Source of the DNA: Nitrospirota bacterium
GTDB lineage: Bacteria > Nitrospirota > Nitrospiria > Nitrospirales > UBA8639
Reading direction: 5' to 3'
DNA: 7,890 nt
Assembly (NCBI GenBank): GCA_003235785.1
Contig: QJYE01000436.1
Span: forward strand, 1 to 7,890
Shown here: piece by piece, positions 1 to 7,461 of the stretch
Numbering within the stretch: the stretch's first letter is position 1
Layout of the letters: the number at the start of each line of letters is the position of its first letter
Made by a program: the position numbers and the translations under genes
The notes under the pieces: generated by a model
Seen by the model: the letters and a program-made list of their open reading frames with translations, nothing else
Databases searched by the model: none
What the model was told of the DNA's origin: nothing

Positions 1-8
1 TTTCTGGA

Positions 9-1337
9 ATGACTAAAAAAAATTCTCAAAGGCATTTCTTGGAAACCAGCGTTCACACTATGCGCCTGCCATTTTTTCCCTTATTCCTTACAGCATGTTT
101 TTTGCCAGTTCTCATTTTCAGTCCCAGTGGATTCCCTACTGTTCTTGCTGAACCTGCTCTCTTTGAATCTGCCACGGAAACTCGCCCGCATGTTCGAGAT
201 CTAGGGATTACAATTGGGCAATACGAGTCTGGGGAATGGAATGCCATCACCGATGTCCCTGGAGTGAAAGTGGGCCATGTCACAATCAGTAAAGGCCATG
301 GAGCCTTACAGCCCGGGCATGGGCCTGTTCGGACTGGAGCAACGGTTATTATTCCTCGAGATGATGTGTGGCTTCACAAGGTGCCAGCCGGTGCATTTGT
401 CTTAAATGGCACGGGGGAAATGACCGGTTTAGCATGGATCGCGGAATCTGGATTCTTGGAATATCCCATTGCCTTGACCAATACCTTGAATGTGCCTCGC
501 GTGGCAGATGGGGTGATGAGTTGGATGATGAAACAGTATCCCGGCATTGGTATCACGGATGATACGCTGACGCCTGTGGTCGCCGAATGTGATGATAGCC
601 GGCTCAATGACAGCCAGGGGCGGCATGTCTCGCCGGAAGAGGTTGTCCAGGCTTTGGAGGATGCTGCCAGCGGTCCAGTCCAAGAAGGCTCGGTCGGCGC
701 GGGCACAGGCATGGTGTCCTATCAATTCAAAGGCGGGATTGGTACGGCGTCACGAGTCCTTTCACCAGCAAAAGGAGGCTACCGAGTCGGAGTCTTAGTG
801 AACGCCAATCATGGGCGTCGACATGAATTTATCATGGCAGGAGTCCCTGTCGGCAGATTATATGAGAACGAAGAAAAGACGATTGCCCAAGAAATGATAA
901 CGGCACCTTCGCTCCAATCAAAAAATCTCGGACCTCAAAAACGGCAGGATAGCGGTTCGATAATTATTATCGTGGCCACGGATGCCCCGTTGGATGCTCG
1001 ACAACTGGTTCGTCTATCCAGACGGGCGACGATTGGCTTGGCCCGAACGGGCTCAATCGCGCATCATGGGAGTGGGGATTTTGTGCTGGCGTTTTCCACG
1101 GGGAACAGCATCCCGCATTATCCAAGTGATCCCACCTTTGTCATGACCCATCTTGCCGACACTCATCTTAATCCCCTCTTTCAGGCAACAGTCGAAGCCA
1201 CGGAAGAGGCGATTTTGAATGCGCTACTGCAAGCGACGACGGTGACAGGACGAGATGATCGACGATTTGAGGCTATTTCTCTCGAAAAGCTTCGTGCCAT
1301 TCTGGCAGCATATCCGTCACAGAATAGCAAAGAGTGA
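9..1337 (+). CDS. Secreted P1 (S58) family aminopeptidase, DmpA/BapA-like
   Basis: The predicted product is a self-processing N-terminal-nucleophile peptidase of the L-aminopeptidase/D-esterase (DmpA) and beta-peptidyl aminopeptidase (BapA) family. Visible family blocks are WNAITDVPGVKVGH (77-90), VLNGTGEMTG (131-140), PIALTNT (153-159), GSVGAGTGM (227-235), GGIGTASR (242-249) and GSIIIIVATDAPL (316-328). By family knowledge the precursor cuts itself before the Ser that opens the last block, here Gly316|Ser317, leaving Ser317 as the nucleophile of the beta subunit. Its 442 residues are somewhat longer than cytosolic relatives because of an export signal: a hydrophobic run (about 20-46) ends in VLA|EP, a plausible signal-peptidase I site after Ala47. 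LTAC at 27-30 also resembles a lipobox, but the hydrophobic run continues past Cys30. The start is uncertain: ATG at 60 gives a more usual signal peptide, neither start has a well-placed Shine-Dalgarno in view, and the frame is open to the left edge. The natural substrate is unknown. Confidence 0.9.
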   Translation: MTKKNSQRHFLETSVHTMRLPFFPLFLTACFLPVLIFSPSGFPTVLAEPALFESATETRPHVRDLGITIGQYESGEWNAITDVPGVKVGHVTISKGHGALQPGHGPVRTGATVIIPRDDVWLHKVPAGAFVLNGTGEMTGLAWIAESGFLEYPIALTNTLNVPRVADGVMSWMMKQYPGIGITDDTLTPVVAECDDSRLNDSQGRHVSPEEVVQALEDAASGPVQEGSVGAGTGMVSYQFKGGIGTASRVLSPAKGGYRVGVLVNANHGRRHEFIMAGVPVGRLYENEEKTIAQEMITAPSLQSKNLGPQKRQDSGSIIIIVATDAPLDARQLVRLSRRATIGLARTGSIAHHGSGDFVLAFSTGNSIPHYPSDPTFVMTHLADTHLNPLFQATVEATEEAILNALLQATTVTGRDDRRFEAISLEKLRAILAAYPSQNSKE

Positions 1338-1353
1338 AAAGTAAAAAGTGGGA
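1333..1353 (+). repeat. Three imperfect tandem heptamers over the peptidase stop codon
   Basis: The segment reads agtgaaa, agtaaaa, agtggga in direct succession. The peptidase TGA stop (1335-1337) lies in the first copy. With only three imperfect copies it may be chance low complexity or the remains of a heptamer microsatellite. It codes for nothing apart from the stop. Confidence 0.4.
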
Positions 1354-1660
1354 AGCAAGAGAGAAGAAAACCCTGTATTTCATTCTTGTTTTTTCCCTTA
1401 CTATGTAATGGTTCGGATGACATGGTTGAACCTAGAAACGGCAATTGGGCGCGAAAAATCTGTGCAAACGATTGATGTGCATAGGAAATTTTTACAACTC
1501 GTGGTCACCTTACGGGTGATGAGAGATTTTAAAAATTTGGTAGGTGCGTGAAGAGGTTGTGCAGACTTTCGTAATCCCACTGCTGTTTTTAGGTTTAATG
1601 AGCAGGACGAGTGGTTCCATCAACCCACATTCGGTTAATCCACGACTGACAAGACGTTCG

Positions 1661-1690
1661 CCCGGAACTCCGATCGGTAAGAATACCGGG
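1661..1690 (+). promoter_or_regulatory. Inverted repeats in the treS-mak leader
   Basis: An outer pair, cccgg (1661-1665) and ccggg (1686-1690), encloses the perfect 8-bp palindrome ccgatcgg (1670-1677). Alternatively cggt (1675-1678) pairs with accg (1685-1688) around an AAGAAT loop. The structures overlap and end 10 nt before the Shine-Dalgarno, so they could be an operator or an RNA element affecting translation. Stems this short also occur by chance. Confidence 0.25.
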
Positions 1691-1700
1691 TGCCACCATG

Positions 1701-1706
1701 AAGGAG
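1701..1706 (+). promoter_or_regulatory. Shine-Dalgarno site of treS-mak
   Basis: AAGGAG lies 11 nt before the ATG at 1718. An in-frame TGA at 1712-1714 rules out any upstream start, so this site and the stop together fix the start codon. Confidence 0.8.
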
Positions 1707-1717
1707 TGTGCTGATCC

Positions 1718-4700
1718 ATGGCCAGTGATATTCTCGACAATGATCCGCTCTGGTACAAGGATGCCATTATTTACGAGCTCCATGTGCGTGCGTTTTGCGA
1801 TAGTAACGCAGACGGCATTGGGGATTTTAAAGGCCTCACCCAAAAGCTGGATTATTTACAGGATTTAGGCATTACCGCCATTTGGTTGCTCCCGTTCTGC
1901 TCGTCTCCCCTGCGGGATGATGGCTACGACATTTCCGATTACACCAACATTCACCCCAACTATGGCACCCGTCGGGACTTCCAGGCCTTCGTGCGTGAGG
2001 CACATCGCCGTGGGTTACGCGTCATTACCGAATTAGTCGTCAATCATACCTCCGACCAACATCCCTGGTTTCAACGGGCACGAAAAGCCTCGGCTGGCAG
2101 CAAATGGCGAGATTGGTATGTGTGGAGCGACACGCCAGAACAATATGCAGACACCCGAATCATTTTCAAAGATACCGAAACCTCCAACTGGTCATGGGAT
2201 CCGGTCGCCAAGGCCTATTATTGGCACCGGTTTTTCTCCCATCAACCTGATCTCAACTTCGAAAATCCTGACGTGCAAAAAGCCCTGTTTTCCGTCTTGG
2301 ATTTTTGGTTGGAAATCGGGGTCGACGGCCTTCGGCTCGATGCCGTGCCCTATCTCTACGAACGCGAAGGCACCAATTGTGAAAATCTACCCGAGACGCA
2401 TGCGTTTCTCAAAACGCTTCGTATGCATGTGGATACAAATTTCGATAATCGGATGTTTCTGGCAGAAGCCAACCAATGGCCGGAAGATGCCGCATCCTAT
2501 TTTGGGAACGGTGACGAATGTCATATGAATTTCCATTTCCCGCTGATGCCGCGCATGTTTATGGCCATGCAAATGGAAGATCGTTTCCCCATCATCGACA
2601 TTCTCAACCAGACCCCGGACATTCCCGAAAGCTGCCAATGGGGCTTGTTTCTGCGTAATCACGATGAACTGACGCTAGAGATGGTCACCGATGAGGAGCG
2701 CGATTACATGTATCGTGTCTTCGCCCATGACCGCCAGGCCCGAATCAACCTGGGCATTCGGCGACGACTGGCTCCACTCTTAGGCAACGATCGTAAGAAA
2801 ATCGAACTCATCTACAGCCTGCTCTTTTCCATGCCTGGCACGCCCGTGATTTATTACGGGGAAGAAATCGGCATGGGGGATAACTTTTACTTAGGCGACC
2901 GAAATGGCATGCGCACCCCCATGCAATGGAGTGCGGATCGCAATGCCGGGTTCTCCTATGGCAATCCACAAAAACTCTACCTCCCGATCGTCATCGATCC
3001 GGAATATCATTACGAAGCCATCAATGTGGACTTGCAGCAAAACAATGCCCAGTCGCTCCTTTGGTGGATGAAACGCATCGTTTCCCTGCGCAAACATTAC
3101 AAAGTGTTTGGCCGCGGCACCATAGAATTTCTCCACCCCGACAACCGAAAAGTCCTCGTCTTTCTTCGCCGCTACCAGAATGAAACGATTCTCGTCGCCG
3201 CGAATTTATCACGTCATGCTCAATGGGTGGAACTGGATTTATCTGAATTTAAAGGACGAAAGCCCTTAACGTTATTTGGGCGCAGCCAATTTCCACCCAT
3301 CGGAGATCTCCCCTATCTGCTCACGCTAGGCGGACACACCTTCTATTGGTTTGCCTTGGAACCGACTCCGGCCGTTGCCGGCGACGCGAAGGGCAAGGTG
3401 GAGCAAGACCTTCCGACCATTACCATTGCGAAGGATTGGGATCATCTCATTCATAAACGAGAAAAAGTCAAACTGGAAAATATTTTGCCCCGGTACATTC
3501 AAGGTCGACGATGGTTTGGGGGAAAGGCCAGGATCATTCAAACCGTCGAAGTCGCCGAGGTCATTCCCATTCCCCAAGAAGATCCTCAAGCCGTCCTGGC
3601 CCTCATCCGGGTGGAATACACTGAGGGCGAACCTGAATCCTATCTGCTGCCATTACGGTATATCCCCGCCGAACTCTGTGCCAACCTGTGGGATTCCCCG
3701 GCGGCCATTGCCCGAATTCGCATCAAACAGAAAGAAACCGAACAGGAAGGCCTGCTGATTGATGCGACATTTGACCGGGAATTTCAGCACACCCTCGTAG
3801 CAGGCCTATCCCGCAACAGGCGGGTCAGCGGCCCACAGGGCGACCTGGTCATGCAAAGCGTGAAAGCCTTTCGTCGACGTCTCCAAACAGAAGGGATGCA
3901 ACTGGAACCCTCGCTCATGCGCGGGGAACAGAGCAATACCTCGATCTTATTTGGCGATCAATTTCTACTCAAGCTCTATCGACGTGTCGAAGTTGGGGTG
4001 AATCCTGACTTAGAAATCGGACGATTTCTCAGCCACAAACAATTTCCCTCAACAGCCCCGTTGGCCGGATCTCTCGAATACCAACGGGACAACGGAGAAA
4101 CACTCACATTCGGAATTTTGCAGCAATTTGTGAAAAACGAGGGCGACGCCTGGCACTATACCTTGGATGAACTAAGCCGGTATTTCGAAGAAGCCCTCAC
4201 GCACCCCAATGCCATCGGAACCTCCTCCATTCCCCATAAACCATTGTTGTCTCTCGTGAGTGCAGATCTGCCTGCCGAAGCCCATGAACGGATTGGTCAC
4301 TACCTGGAAGAAGCCAGGCTGTTAGGGTTGCGAACAGCGGAACTGCATGCGGCACTGGCATCTGCGGAGCCAGAGAACACCGAATTCGTCCCGGAACCAT
4401 TTACCGATTTTTACCGGCGCGGGCTCTACCAAAGCATGTTGGGAACGGCAAACCTGACGATCCCTCTTCTGCGAACCAAAGCCAAAAGCTTCCCGGACCC
4501 GGTTCGGCTCCTCGCCAAGCAGGTGTTAGATGGGGAAAGCCAAATCCGGAAGCGCCTACTGGCCATACGCGATCACAAACTCAAGGGCTCGCGTATTCGC
4601 TGCCATGGGGATTACCATCTGGGACAAGTCCTCTATACGGGCAAAGATTTCATCATCATCGATTTTGAAGGCGAACCGGCCAGGCCATTAAGTGTTCGCA

Positions 4701-5053
4701 AACTGAAGGATTCGCCCTTGCGAGATGTGGCCGGCATGCTGCGGTCTTTTCATTATGCCGCCCAAGCCTCTTCCATCGGTCTGGTGCCGGGCGTGCGTCC
4801 CGAAGATTCGGCACTTCTTTCCGTATGGTCCCGTTTTTGGCAGACCTGGGTCAGCGTCAGTTTCCTCAAGGCCTATCTCTCCGTTCAAGAAATCGCGATG
4901 ATTTTGCCGCCGTCCATGGAAGACATTCAATTGTTACTCGATGGATATATCTTGCAAAAAGCCCTCTATGAAGTGGGCTATGAACTGAATAATCGCCCAG
5001 ACTGGATCCAGATCCCCTTAGAGGGCATCCTTCAGATTGTGGAATCCAGCTAA
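1718..5053 (+). CDS. treS: Fused trehalose synthase-maltokinase (TreS-Mak/Pep2)
   Basis: This 1111-residue bifunctional cytoplasmic enzyme interconverts trehalose and maltose, then phosphorylates maltose with ATP to maltose 1-phosphate, the donor for GlgE. Residues about 10-450 form a GH13 barrel of the trehalose synthase type, starting LWYKDAIIYELHVRAF (11-26). The catalytic residues are the nucleophile Asp208 (GLRLDAV), acid/base Glu250 (FLAEANQW) and stabiliser Asp316 (NHDE). Region I reads ELVVNHTSDQHPWF (105-118). A beta C-domain follows to about 548, then a linker to about 580. The maltokinase half begins with the cap motif RRWFGGKAR (597-605). It has a candidate ATP-binding Lys752 (FLLKLYRR), the phosphotransferase loop CHGDYHLGQ (962-970) with Asp965, and the metal-binding IDFEGEP (981-987) with Asp982. 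The length is usual for the fused form. An in-frame stop six bases upstream and AAGGAG support the start. It is probably cotranscribed with glgE. Family assignment is firm; the direction of flux is inferred. Confidence 0.97.
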   Translation: MASDILDNDPLWYKDAIIYELHVRAFCDSNADGIGDFKGLTQKLDYLQDLGITAIWLLPFCSSPLRDDGYDISDYTNIHPNYGTRRDFQAFVREAHRRGLRVITELVVNHTSDQHPWFQRARKASAGSKWRDWYVWSDTPEQYADTRIIFKDTETSNWSWDPVAKAYYWHRFFSHQPDLNFENPDVQKALFSVLDFWLEIGVDGLRLDAVPYLYEREGTNCENLPETHAFLKTLRMHVDTNFDNRMFLAEANQWPEDAASYFGNGDECHMNFHFPLMPRMFMAMQMEDRFPIIDILNQTPDIPESCQWGLFLRNHDELTLEMVTDEERDYMYRVFAHDRQARINLGIRRRLAPLLGNDRKKIELIYSLLFSMPGTPVIYYGEEIGMGDNFYLGDRNGMRTPMQWSADRNAGFSYGNPQKLYLPIVIDPEYHYEAINVDLQQNNAQSLLWWMKRIVSLRKHYKVFGRGTIEFLHPDNRKVLVFLRRYQNETILVAANLSRHAQWVELDLSEFKGRKPLTLFGRSQFPPIGDLPYLLTLGGHTFYWFALEPTPAVAGDAKGKVEQDLPTITIAKDWDHLIHKREKVKLENILPRYIQGRRWFGGKARIIQTVEVAEVIPIPQEDPQAVLALIRVEYTEGEPESYLLPLRYIPAELCANLWDSPAAIARIRIKQKETEQEGLLIDATFDREFQHTLVAGLSRNRRVSGPQGDLVMQSVKAFRRRLQTEGMQLEPSLMRGEQSNTSILFGDQFLLKLYRRVEVGVNPDLEIGRFLSHKQFPSTAPLAGSLEYQRDNGETLTFGILQQFVKNEGDAWHYTLDELSRYFEEALTHPNAIGTSSIPHKPLLSLVSADLPAEAHERIGHYLEEARLLGLRTAELHAALASAEPENTEFVPEPFTDFYRRGLYQSMLGTANLTIPLLRTKAKSFPDPVRLLAKQVLDGESQIRKRLLAIRDHKLKGSRIRCHGDYHLGQVLYTGKDFIIIDFEGEPARPLSVRKLKDSPLRDVAGMLRSFHYAAQASSIGLVPGVRPEDSALLSVWSRFWQTWVSVSFLKAYLSVQEIAMILPPSMEDIQLLLDGYILQKALYEVGYELNNRPDWIQIPLEGILQIVESS

Positions 5054-5059
5054 TCCAAA

Positions 5060-5108
5060 CAAGGGAACATGATTGAACGTACCCTTGACCAGGGATAGAA
5101 TATTCCCT
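5060..5108 (+). promoter_or_regulatory. Mutually exclusive hairpins between treS-mak and glgE
   Basis: Four short segments can pair in two ways. Segment 1 is caaggg (5060-5065), segment 2 cccttg (5082-5087), segment 3 aggga (5091-5095) and segment 4 tccct (5104-5108). Either 1 pairs with 2 and 3 with 4, or agggaa (5062-5067) pairs with ttccct (5103-5108) around a nested 2:3 stem (ccct with aggg). A 9-codon frame, ATG 5069 to TAG 5096-5098 (MIERTLDQG), runs across segments 2 and 3. The layout recalls an attenuator, but the stems are only 4-6 bp, no U-tract follows, and the mini-frame's Shine-Dalgarno is too close to its ATG. A regulatory role is unproven. Confidence 0.25.
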
Positions 5109-5129
5109 ATGCCATTTCTGAACCATCAT

Positions 5130-5133
5130 GGAG
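5130..5133 (+). promoter_or_regulatory. Shine-Dalgarno site that decides the glgE start
   Basis: GGAG lies 6 nt before the ATG at 5140, whereas the ATG at 5128 has no purine-rich site upstream. An in-frame TGA at 5119-5121 excludes any earlier start. ATG 5140 is therefore preferred, although GGAG overlaps the G of the other ATG. Confidence 0.6.
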
Positions 5134-5139
5134 CCATAC

Positions 5140-7101
5140 ATGCCTCAACTCCCTAACACGTTAGAGACCATCATCATTGAACATGTCGAGCCCGAACTCG
5201 ACGGCGGGCGGTACCCCGTCAAACGCATTGTCGGAGAACGCCTGGAGGTCACCGCAGATATTTTCAAAGAAGGCCACGACATCATCACAGGAATTCTTCG
5301 CTACCAAAAACAGGGCGACAAAGAATGGCAGGAAACGACCATGCATCATGTCGACAATGATCGCTGGGCAGGCTCGTTTCTTCTGTCAGAAAATACCCGT
5401 TATCTTTTTTCCCTGGGGGCGTACATCAAAAGCTTTGAAAGCTGGCGGGCCGAGCTCACAAAAAAACATGGTGTGGTGCCGGATCTCTCCAGTGAATTAT
5501 TAGAGGGCGAAGCCCAACTCCATACGGCCATGGGTCAAGCAAAAGGGGCTGATCTCGCAACCTTCAAAGAATGGGCAAGCCAGTGGAAGGCCGCCCACAA
5601 CCAGGAGGCCCGCATTGCCATCGCGCTTGATGCTGATCTCGCTCTTCTCGTGGCTCATTATGAACCACGCGCCGCCTGGTCCACCTACCCAAAAGAATTA
5701 GCCGTCATCGTGGATCGGGAACGTGCCCGCTATGGCGCCTGGTATGAAATTTTTCCCCGTTCGGAAGGAACGATTGAAGGGCGGGGAGGCACCTTTAAAG
5801 ATTGTGAAGCGCGCCTCCCGGCCATTCGGGATATGGGCTTCGACGTGCTCTATCTCGCGCCTATTCATCCCATTGGCGAAACCAATCGGAAAGGCCGCAA
5901 CAATAGCCTGACCTCCCAACCGGGGGAACCGGGAAGCCCTTGGGCCATCGGCAGCCGCCATGGCGGACATGATGCCGTAGAGCCGGCTCTGGGTACCCTT
6001 GAGGATTTCGATCATCTCCAACAAGCTGTCCGAAACCATGGCATGGAGATGGCGTTAGATTTTGCCATCAATGCCACACCGGATCATCCCTATGTCACAC
6101 AACATCCCGAGTGGTTCAAACAGCGACCGGACGGGACGATCAAATATGCAGAAAACCCGCCCAAAAAATATGAAGACATTTATGGCTTTGATTTTTATTC
6201 AGACGCCTGGCCGGCGATCTGGCAGGAAATGAAACGGGTGTTCCTGTTTTGGATTCACCATGGAGTGAAAATTTTCCGCGTCGACAACCCACACACCAAG
6301 CCGGTCATCTTCTGGGAATGGGTCATTGGAGAAATCCAACAGGAGCACCCCGATGTCATTTTCCTTGCGGAAGCCTTCACCAAACCGAAAATGATGCGGG
6401 TCTTGGCCAAAGCCGGATTCACCCAATCCTATACCTACTTTACGTGGCGCAACACCAAAGAAGAGATCACGGAGTATCTCACCGAACTCACCCAGAGTGA
6501 AATGAAAGAATATTTTCGGCCAAACTTTTTCCCGAACACACCAGACATTCTCCCGACGATCCTTCAACAAGCCGGTCGGCCGGCCTTTAAATTTCGCTTC
6601 TTCTTAGCGGCCACACTCTCAACCACTTACGGCATATACAATAGCTACGAACTCTGCGAAAACCGCGCCATTCCGGGAACCGAGGAATATCACGATTCAG
6701 AAAAATACGAGATCAAACATTGGGACTGGGACCGCCCCGGAAATATTCGAGACTATATCACCCATATCAATCAAATCCGTCGCGACCATCCAGCCTTACA
6801 GTCTTTTACCAATCTAAAATTTTACCAATCCGACAATGAACATGTGCTGTTCTATGGCAAGATGACCCCGGATAAAACAGACATTCTCCTGTTCGCCGTC
6901 AACATGGACCCCTATCAAACCCAAGAAGCCCGTCTCACCATTCCGCTAGAAGAATTCGACATTGCTGACACGACCACCTATCAACTGTATGAACTCCTTC
7001 AAGGCTACCACCACGACGTGGTTGGCAGGGAATACATCATCCGCCTGGACCCCAACCAGGAACCAGCCGCCCTTTTCTGCCTCACCCCTCACAAGGCGTA
7101 A
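5140..7101 (+). CDS. glgE: Alpha-1,4-glucan:maltose-1-phosphate maltosyltransferase GlgE
   Basis: This cytoplasmic GH13_3 enzyme extends alpha-1,4-glucan chains two glucoses at a time from maltose 1-phosphate, releasing phosphate. Numbered from ATG 5140 (653 residues), an N-terminal beta domain (about 15-105) and a helical insertion (about 110-180) precede the barrel. The barrel opens with GAWYEIFPRS (199-208) and LYLAPIHPIG (237-246). KGRNN (251-255) begins the family loop. Region I is LDFAINATPDHPYV (306-319), and region II is FRVDNPHTKP (379-388) with nucleophile Asp382. Region III is FLAEAFTKPK (408-417) with acid/base Glu411, and NTPDILP (466-472) carries Asp469. NTPD in place of NHD is a GlgE signature. 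A beta C-domain ends the protein. Spacing of the three acidic residues matches what I recall for the Streptomyces enzyme (Asp394, Glu423, Asp480). The gene starts 86 nt after treS-mak, which supplies its donor substrate, so an operon is likely. ATG 5128 would add four residues. Confidence 0.96.
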   Translation: MPQLPNTLETIIIEHVEPELDGGRYPVKRIVGERLEVTADIFKEGHDIITGILRYQKQGDKEWQETTMHHVDNDRWAGSFLLSENTRYLFSLGAYIKSFESWRAELTKKHGVVPDLSSELLEGEAQLHTAMGQAKGADLATFKEWASQWKAAHNQEARIAIALDADLALLVAHYEPRAAWSTYPKELAVIVDRERARYGAWYEIFPRSEGTIEGRGGTFKDCEARLPAIRDMGFDVLYLAPIHPIGETNRKGRNNSLTSQPGEPGSPWAIGSRHGGHDAVEPALGTLEDFDHLQQAVRNHGMEMALDFAINATPDHPYVTQHPEWFKQRPDGTIKYAENPPKKYEDIYGFDFYSDAWPAIWQEMKRVFLFWIHHGVKIFRVDNPHTKPVIFWEWVIGEIQQEHPDVIFLAEAFTKPKMMRVLAKAGFTQSYTYFTWRNTKEEITEYLTELTQSEMKEYFRPNFFPNTPDILPTILQQAGRPAFKFRFFLAATLSTTYGIYNSYELCENRAIPGTEEYHDSEKYEIKHWDWDRPGNIRDYITHINQIRRDHPALQSFTNLKFYQSDNEHVLFYGKMTPDKTDILLFAVNMDPYQTQEARLTIPLEEFDIADTTTYQLYELLQGYHHDVVGREYIIRLDPNQEPAALFCLTPHKA

Positions 7102-7215
7102 CAGGTTTCGGTGTACCATGTGTATGATGGAATAACTGAACCGTCAGCTTATCCTCTTGCCGACAGAAAGGAAAAGACCAGGATCTTTTGTGAAGAGAAG
7201 GGGGAAGGGACTTAA
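7102..7215 (+). other. Spacer between glgE and the GIY-YIG gene, with a weak hairpin
   Basis: No gene is visible. The arms aaaaga (7172-7177) and tctttt (7184-7189) form a 6-bp AU-rich stem with a 6-nt loop, and the right arm ends in TTTT. It could be a poor terminator or nothing. A purine-rich stretch, ggggaaggga (7201-7210), ends 5 nt before the next ATG and serves as its ribosome site. Confidence 0.3.
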
Positions 7216-7461
7216 ATGTCGTGGACGGTCTATATCCTGGAATGCGCCGATTCAAGTTTGTACACGGGAATCACGAGGGATCTTGAACGTCGTCTTGACG
7301 AACATTCGAAAGGAAAGGGAGCCAAATATACCAAACATCGAGGGCCTTTTAGAGTGGTTTTCACAGAAGGCCGGGACACGAGGGGCCAGGCTCTGAAAAG
7401 AGAAGCAACGATTAAATCCATGAAGCGAGAAGCCAAATTACGCTTAATCGGAACTCGCTGA
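7216..7461 (+). CDS. Small GIY-YIG nuclease-superfamily protein (UPF0213/YhbQ-like)
   Basis: This 81-residue protein is a single stand-alone GIY-YIG domain. The two strand motifs appear as VYIL (5-8) and YTGI (16-19), followed by the helix TRDLERRLDEH (20-30) with the probable catalytic Arg26. GAKYTKHRGPFRVVF (35-49) is next, then ALKREATIKSM (59-69) with the probable metal-binding Glu63. This matches the compact YhbQ-type family, which has structural kinship with UvrC and homing nucleases but whose members mostly lack a defined role. The length is typical and there is no extra DNA-binding domain. A TAA in frame directly before the ATG (7213-7215) fixes the start, and a GGGA-rich ribosome site lies at 7201-7210. 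It follows glgE after 114 nt. Readthrough from the operon is possible, but no functional link is evident. Confidence 0.88.
   Translation: MSWTVYILECADSSLYTGITRDLERRLDEHSKGKGAKYTKHRGPFRVVFTEGRDTRGQALKREATIKSMKREAKLRLIGTR

Larger units (their letters stand above)
1338..1717. other. 380-nt intergenic region upstream of treS-mak
   Basis: I see no credible gene here. The longest forward frame (1348-1551) is basic, has no Shine-Dalgarno and shows no family motif, and the minus-strand frames run into the antisense of treS-mak. A small hairpin can form from tcacc at 1505-1509 and ggtga at 1515-1519, but no U-run follows immediately, so it is a poor terminator. The 3' end holds the perfect palindrome ccgatcgg (1670-1677) and a second small hairpin before the treS-mak ribosome site. 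The length and position suggest that the treS-mak promoter is here, but I could not identify a clear sigma-70 -35/-10 pair. Confidence 0.5.

Noticed and set aside
1505..1519. Hairpin tcacc/ggtga as a terminator for the peptidase gene
   Set aside because: The 5-bp stem is not directly followed by a U-run and lies about 170 nt past the stop codon.
1348..1551. 67-codon forward frame in the gap before treS-mak
   Set aside because: No ribosome site, no recognisable motif and mixed low-complexity composition. It is more likely chance.
1510..1843. Minus-strand frames of 82-85 codons across the treS-mak start
   Set aside because: They lie mostly antisense to the treS-mak leader and first codons, show no family motif, and are explained as shadow frames.
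7157..7396. 79-codon forward frame overlapping the GIY-YIG gene
   Set aside because: It is a different reading frame of the GIY-YIG coding region. The 7216-7461 frame has the family motifs, a ribosome site and a stop directly upstream of its ATG.
7216..7461. GIY-YIG gene as a homing endonuclease or mobile-element part
   Set aside because: It is a stand-alone 81-residue domain with no DNA-binding module, and no intron, intein or interrupted gene surrounds it.
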